Assembly (NCBI GenBank): GCA_013399305.1
Contig: VXAI01000019.1
Location: 4,092,491-4,156,490 of the forward strand
Source of the DNA: Rostratula benghalensis
Taxonomy: Eukaryota > Chordata > Aves > Charadriiformes > Rostratulidae
Direction of reading: 5' to 3'
DNA length: 64,000 nucleotides
The notes below the pieces were generated by a model. That model worked only from the letters and a program-made list of their open reading frames with translations, ran no database searches and was not told the origin of the DNA. How positions within the stretch are numbered: the stretch's first letter is position 1; each line of letters opens with the position of its first letter. Shown here piece after piece: positions 60,574 to 64,000 of the stretch. Both the position numbers and the translations under genes were made by a program.

Positions 60574-62427
60574 GCAGTGCTCCACAAAGAAAGTGATTTA
60601 AAGGTTGGAAAAGAGTTTTGTCACAATGCATTTTCTGAAAGGGATCTTTAATGATACTGGATTCTGATTGTACTGACTTTTTTTCTACATGTAACTGTGT
60701 GGAAATACAGTTGCAAGTGGAGCCCACAGGATTTTGCAAGAAGGAATCCCATAGGTAGAAAGTTTTAGCACGATATCTCTTCAAGCACATCCTCTTGGCG
60801 GAAGGTTTGATAGGAACAGTGTATCAGTTATATGTGTAAGTCTTGGAAGCTAATTCAAACAATTAAATAGCTTGACCTACCTGTCAGGCTATTTGTGGAG
60901 CTGGATGAGTAAGGTATTTTTAGCCCATGGAAATAGCTGCTTTTCAGGCTTCAGATTAAAATATTAGTTGGTATGTAATAGCTCTGTGATTTGTAAAGGC
61001 ATATAAATACCTGGTGTCTAATCCTGGCCTGTTGAAGTTGTATGCAGAGAGCTTACTTAAATACTTAAGTTATTGTATATAGTACAGGCAGCCAGACAAG
61101 TGCACCAGAAGTTCTGTATGTCACTCCATGATTAAACTAAGCCAGCAGCACTGCAGAAATACTCATATCAATGTGCCTTTGTGTATCTGATCCTAAGATA
61201 TAGAAAATAGTGGGGTGTGTGCCTATCTTTTAATCAGCTTTTTTTAATGAGGAATTCTGCATCTGGTGTCGGGAACCCAAACAAGGAGATGTTTTAGATG
61301 GAGATTGAAGCAGGAAGGATTTGAAGATTTGGTTTAGGCTGAATGGTATGCCAAAATATAGTTTATGCAGAGCACAGAGTGTGCCATCTGAGCAACTAAA
61401 ATCACTCTGTAACTCATGGACTGACAGCAACCGGTGACGTGACCTTTATTGTGTGAATTGGAGTGGAGTAAAAGGTACTCCACATGTGACTGTGAGCTTA
61501 TGAAGAGGTTTCTGCACCTGCTGCTCTGTGATTATTTGAGTCTGCTGAATTTAGCTGCCTTCCTGGAACCTAGATGTCTATGCTCTTGAGAAAGTCCTGT
61601 CTGCATGATATACTTCTTAGAAGGTGAAAACTTCTAGAGACCTGTAGATAGCCCACCCAACTTCGCTGTTGTTTGAGAGAACTTAGTAGTCCTCAAAGTG
61701 AATTGCCCTGCTTGAGCTTGGCATGTATTTCTCCAGCAGAATAGAGGGGAAACTGCACAAGATGGTAGCTATGCCCATGTGTTCCAGAAATGTGGCAGGC
61801 TTCAGGAGTTCTAGCTTAATCTGCCACTTAGGATGCGTACCAGGGAGGGGAAGATATCAAATATACCTTCCTCAACTAAGAGCATCTATTGGGATGTTTG
61901 AGGGGAGTAACATGGAGGTACTAGTTTCCAATTATTTGCTGCTTGTCTGTAAGATCCAATGTTAGTCATATCAAACCCAACTATTTTCCTCCTACTTAGA
62001 GTGGAAAATAATTTGAGGTTTTACTTGCTGACAAGGACTGAAAGCAGTCATTGTAGCTGACTAACAGTCTTTAAGTTTGAAGCATGAACAGATCCTAAAT
62101 ACTTTAGGAAGCAAGCCATTTTGTCATGCAGAGAAAGCAATAGAAATGGCATTTCACAATATAATTGTGTGAAATCATTAAAATTAAGACCAACAGGTAG
62201 CTTCACGTGTATGTAAAAATCAAAAAAGGTAGGTATAGTGCTAAACTGAAGCCTGCAGTCTTAAGCTGACTTCTGTAATTACATGCAATTAATTTCTTTT
62301 AATGAGTCAGATTCCTCTGCAATGAAGAAATCTTGAGAATTGGCTTTAGCTAGGGACATTAAGGCATTGCATTTTGCTCTCATGGTATCAACATGAGTAT
62401 TTAGTCTGTCTCTTTTTCCCAAGTCAC
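60574..62427. other. No gene recognised
   Basis: AT-rich unique DNA with short open frames only (up to 80 residues, 61723-61965). No repeats recognised. Confidence 0.5.
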
Positions 62428-62695
62428 AGGCAATAGAACAAGAGGAAATGGTTTCAAGTTGCCCCATCAGATTGGATGTCAGGAAAAATTTTTACACTGA
62501 AAGGGTTCTTAAGCCTTGGAATGGGCTGCCCAGGGAAGGGGTTGAGGCACCATCCCTGGAGGCATTTAAAAGATGGGCTGACATAGTGCTCACTGATGTG
62601 GTTTAGTGATGGGTTGTTTTTTATCAGAGTTAGGTTGATGGTTGGACTAGATGATCTCAAAGATCCCTTCCAACCCAGAAAAATCTATGATTTAG
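62428..62695 (+). mobile_element. CR1 3' part
   Basis: GGCAATAGAACAAGAGGAAA, then GGAATGGGCTGCCCAGGGAA and GGTTGATGGTTGGACTAGAT, ending TCCCTTCCAACCCAGAAAAA and CTATGATTT. 5'-truncated copy. Confidence 0.93.
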
Positions 62696-64000
62696 AGTTT
62701 TGATTGTAGCAATAATGGTGCTTATGTTGGGAAACTAGGATATTATTGTAAGAAATTGTATACATGCTAGAATTAGGATATTATTGTAGGAAACTTGTAT
62801 TTATCATGAGATTTATTGGTGTGAGCTGGGTACTAAGAGCATGGATTATTTTGTGATCTGATAGACAAAACACTCGGTGTGGCTGTTCTGTAGCTTTTTC
62901 TTAGCTTAATTCCAGCAGTATTAATGAGCTGCAGACTGTAACAGCCATGAGCTTCCCAGTTTCAGAATAACATCACTGTTCTGGGTTAAGCACAGTACCA
63001 TGCCTCTGTGCCAAGATACACCCCCATTCCTTCTATAATGAAGTCTTACAAAGGCTTTAATGTTCAAAAAGGAAGCGGTATCTCTAAAGTTGTTTATCTT
63101 CAGAGCACAAAGAAGTGGAGCCTGTGTTGATATACATTACAATGCTGTAAATCTTTACAGGATATCAACATCAGGGGTGTGACCAAGCAAGCTGTGATTG
63201 AGTTGATCTGTTTTTCAAAATACTTTGTACTGAAATCTAACATATGAATTGGATGTTCTTCATAAATCCTAACCTTCTTAAAGGAGCTGATGGGGGGGAG
63301 GAGTGGGAGGGGGACACCCAACAACTGAAAGTATGTATTATTCATGCTGAGGGTTTTTCCCCACAAAGAGCAGAAAAGCTACATACAAATATGCTTTCTA
63401 CTTTTCCTACTTCTCACTTGTACTCCAGGGGTGTGTGTTCATTCATAATGACATGTGAAAGATGAACATAGCAGAGTCAGATTTAGAATTCTGCAGCACT
63501 AATTAGGGGGAATGGGCTTTAAAGGGAGCTGGGATCAGTGGTGGTGCGAGACTTACTTCCTCTGGGTGTTCTATCCAGAAGGGTTACGTGATTATGATGG
63601 TGACCCTTATAAGGCACTACTTGGAAAATGCGTCTGTTAAAGAGTGAGTGACTTCTAGTTGAATTTGTAACTTAATTTGGTATCAGGGTTGTGTTGGCTT
63701 CTGCTGCTGATGGTAATGAAAACAGAGCAGAATTTGTGAAAACAAATAAAGACAATGGCAGCACCTGTATGGCCTTTCCCCCTCTCAGTTAATTTTCATG
63801 CAGTGGTTCTGATATAAGGTAAATTCCTCATGGAAATTGGGCAACTTGTCACTTTAAAACAAGTTGATAGGCAGATGGTTGAAGGTCAGTTCCTCAGTTC
63901 AGATCTTTCCTAATTAGTTGGAACCTATTCCTTCTTCCTAGTGTGTGCAAGTCCCAAAAGGTAAAAAGGCTGGGAGAGTCATAATCATAGTCGATTATCA
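62696..64000. other. No gene recognised
   Basis: AT-rich unique DNA to the window end. No convincing open frame, repeat or splice-flanked coding segment seen. Confidence 0.5.

Noticed and set aside
1..64000. CRISPR arrays, bacterial operons, tRNA or rRNA genes, riboswitches
   Set aside because: The sequence is vertebrate nuclear DNA, and no direct-repeat/spacer array or cloverleaf-like gene was seen on reading. A tRNAscan or Rfam search would settle small RNAs.

Overview
The window is nuclear DNA from a bird. Two things show this: many copies of CR1, the dominant avian LINE, and solo long terminal repeats of avian endogenous-retrovirus type. The best-supported gene is Toll-like receptor 3 (TLR3), whose exons can be joined on the minus strand into an 895-residue protein. 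No species can be named from the sequence alone.

Layout. 1-2446 holds the last three exons of an unidentified plus-strand gene. At 8708-8925 (minus) is a first coding exon in a CpG island whose protein resembles the start of FAM149A, with a G-rich minisatellite just inside its first intron. 13974-22.8 kb (minus) is TLR3: four coding exons, plus a non-coding first exon inferred at about 22.72-22.80 kb beside a perfect GAAANNGAAA interferon-response element and a CpG-rich 24-bp minisatellite. Known vertebrate gene order places FAM149A directly downstream of TLR3 in the same orientation, and this window agrees. SORBS2 is the expected neighbour on the other side (23-64 kb, plus strand), but I recognise none of its coding exons.

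From 23.3 kb to the end there is no recognisable coding gene. This part is AT-rich intergenic or intronic DNA with CR1 fragments, an old CR1 5' half (ORF1 plus endonuclease, no reverse transcriptase) at 45.7-47.96 kb, four solo LTRs (two with exact and one with near-exact 5-bp target duplications; a fifth LTR lies in TLR3 intron 1), a C-rich imprecise tandem array at 39.4-41.1 kb, and one assembly gap of 176 N at 34448-34623.

TLR3 is an endosomal double-stranded RNA receptor that signals through the adaptor TRIF (TICAM1). The element and exon found upstream fit its known interferon inducibility. I see no new multi-gene system. The points most worth a second look are the TLR3 promoter arrangement, the unidentified gene tail antisense to FAM149A, and the repeat structures.
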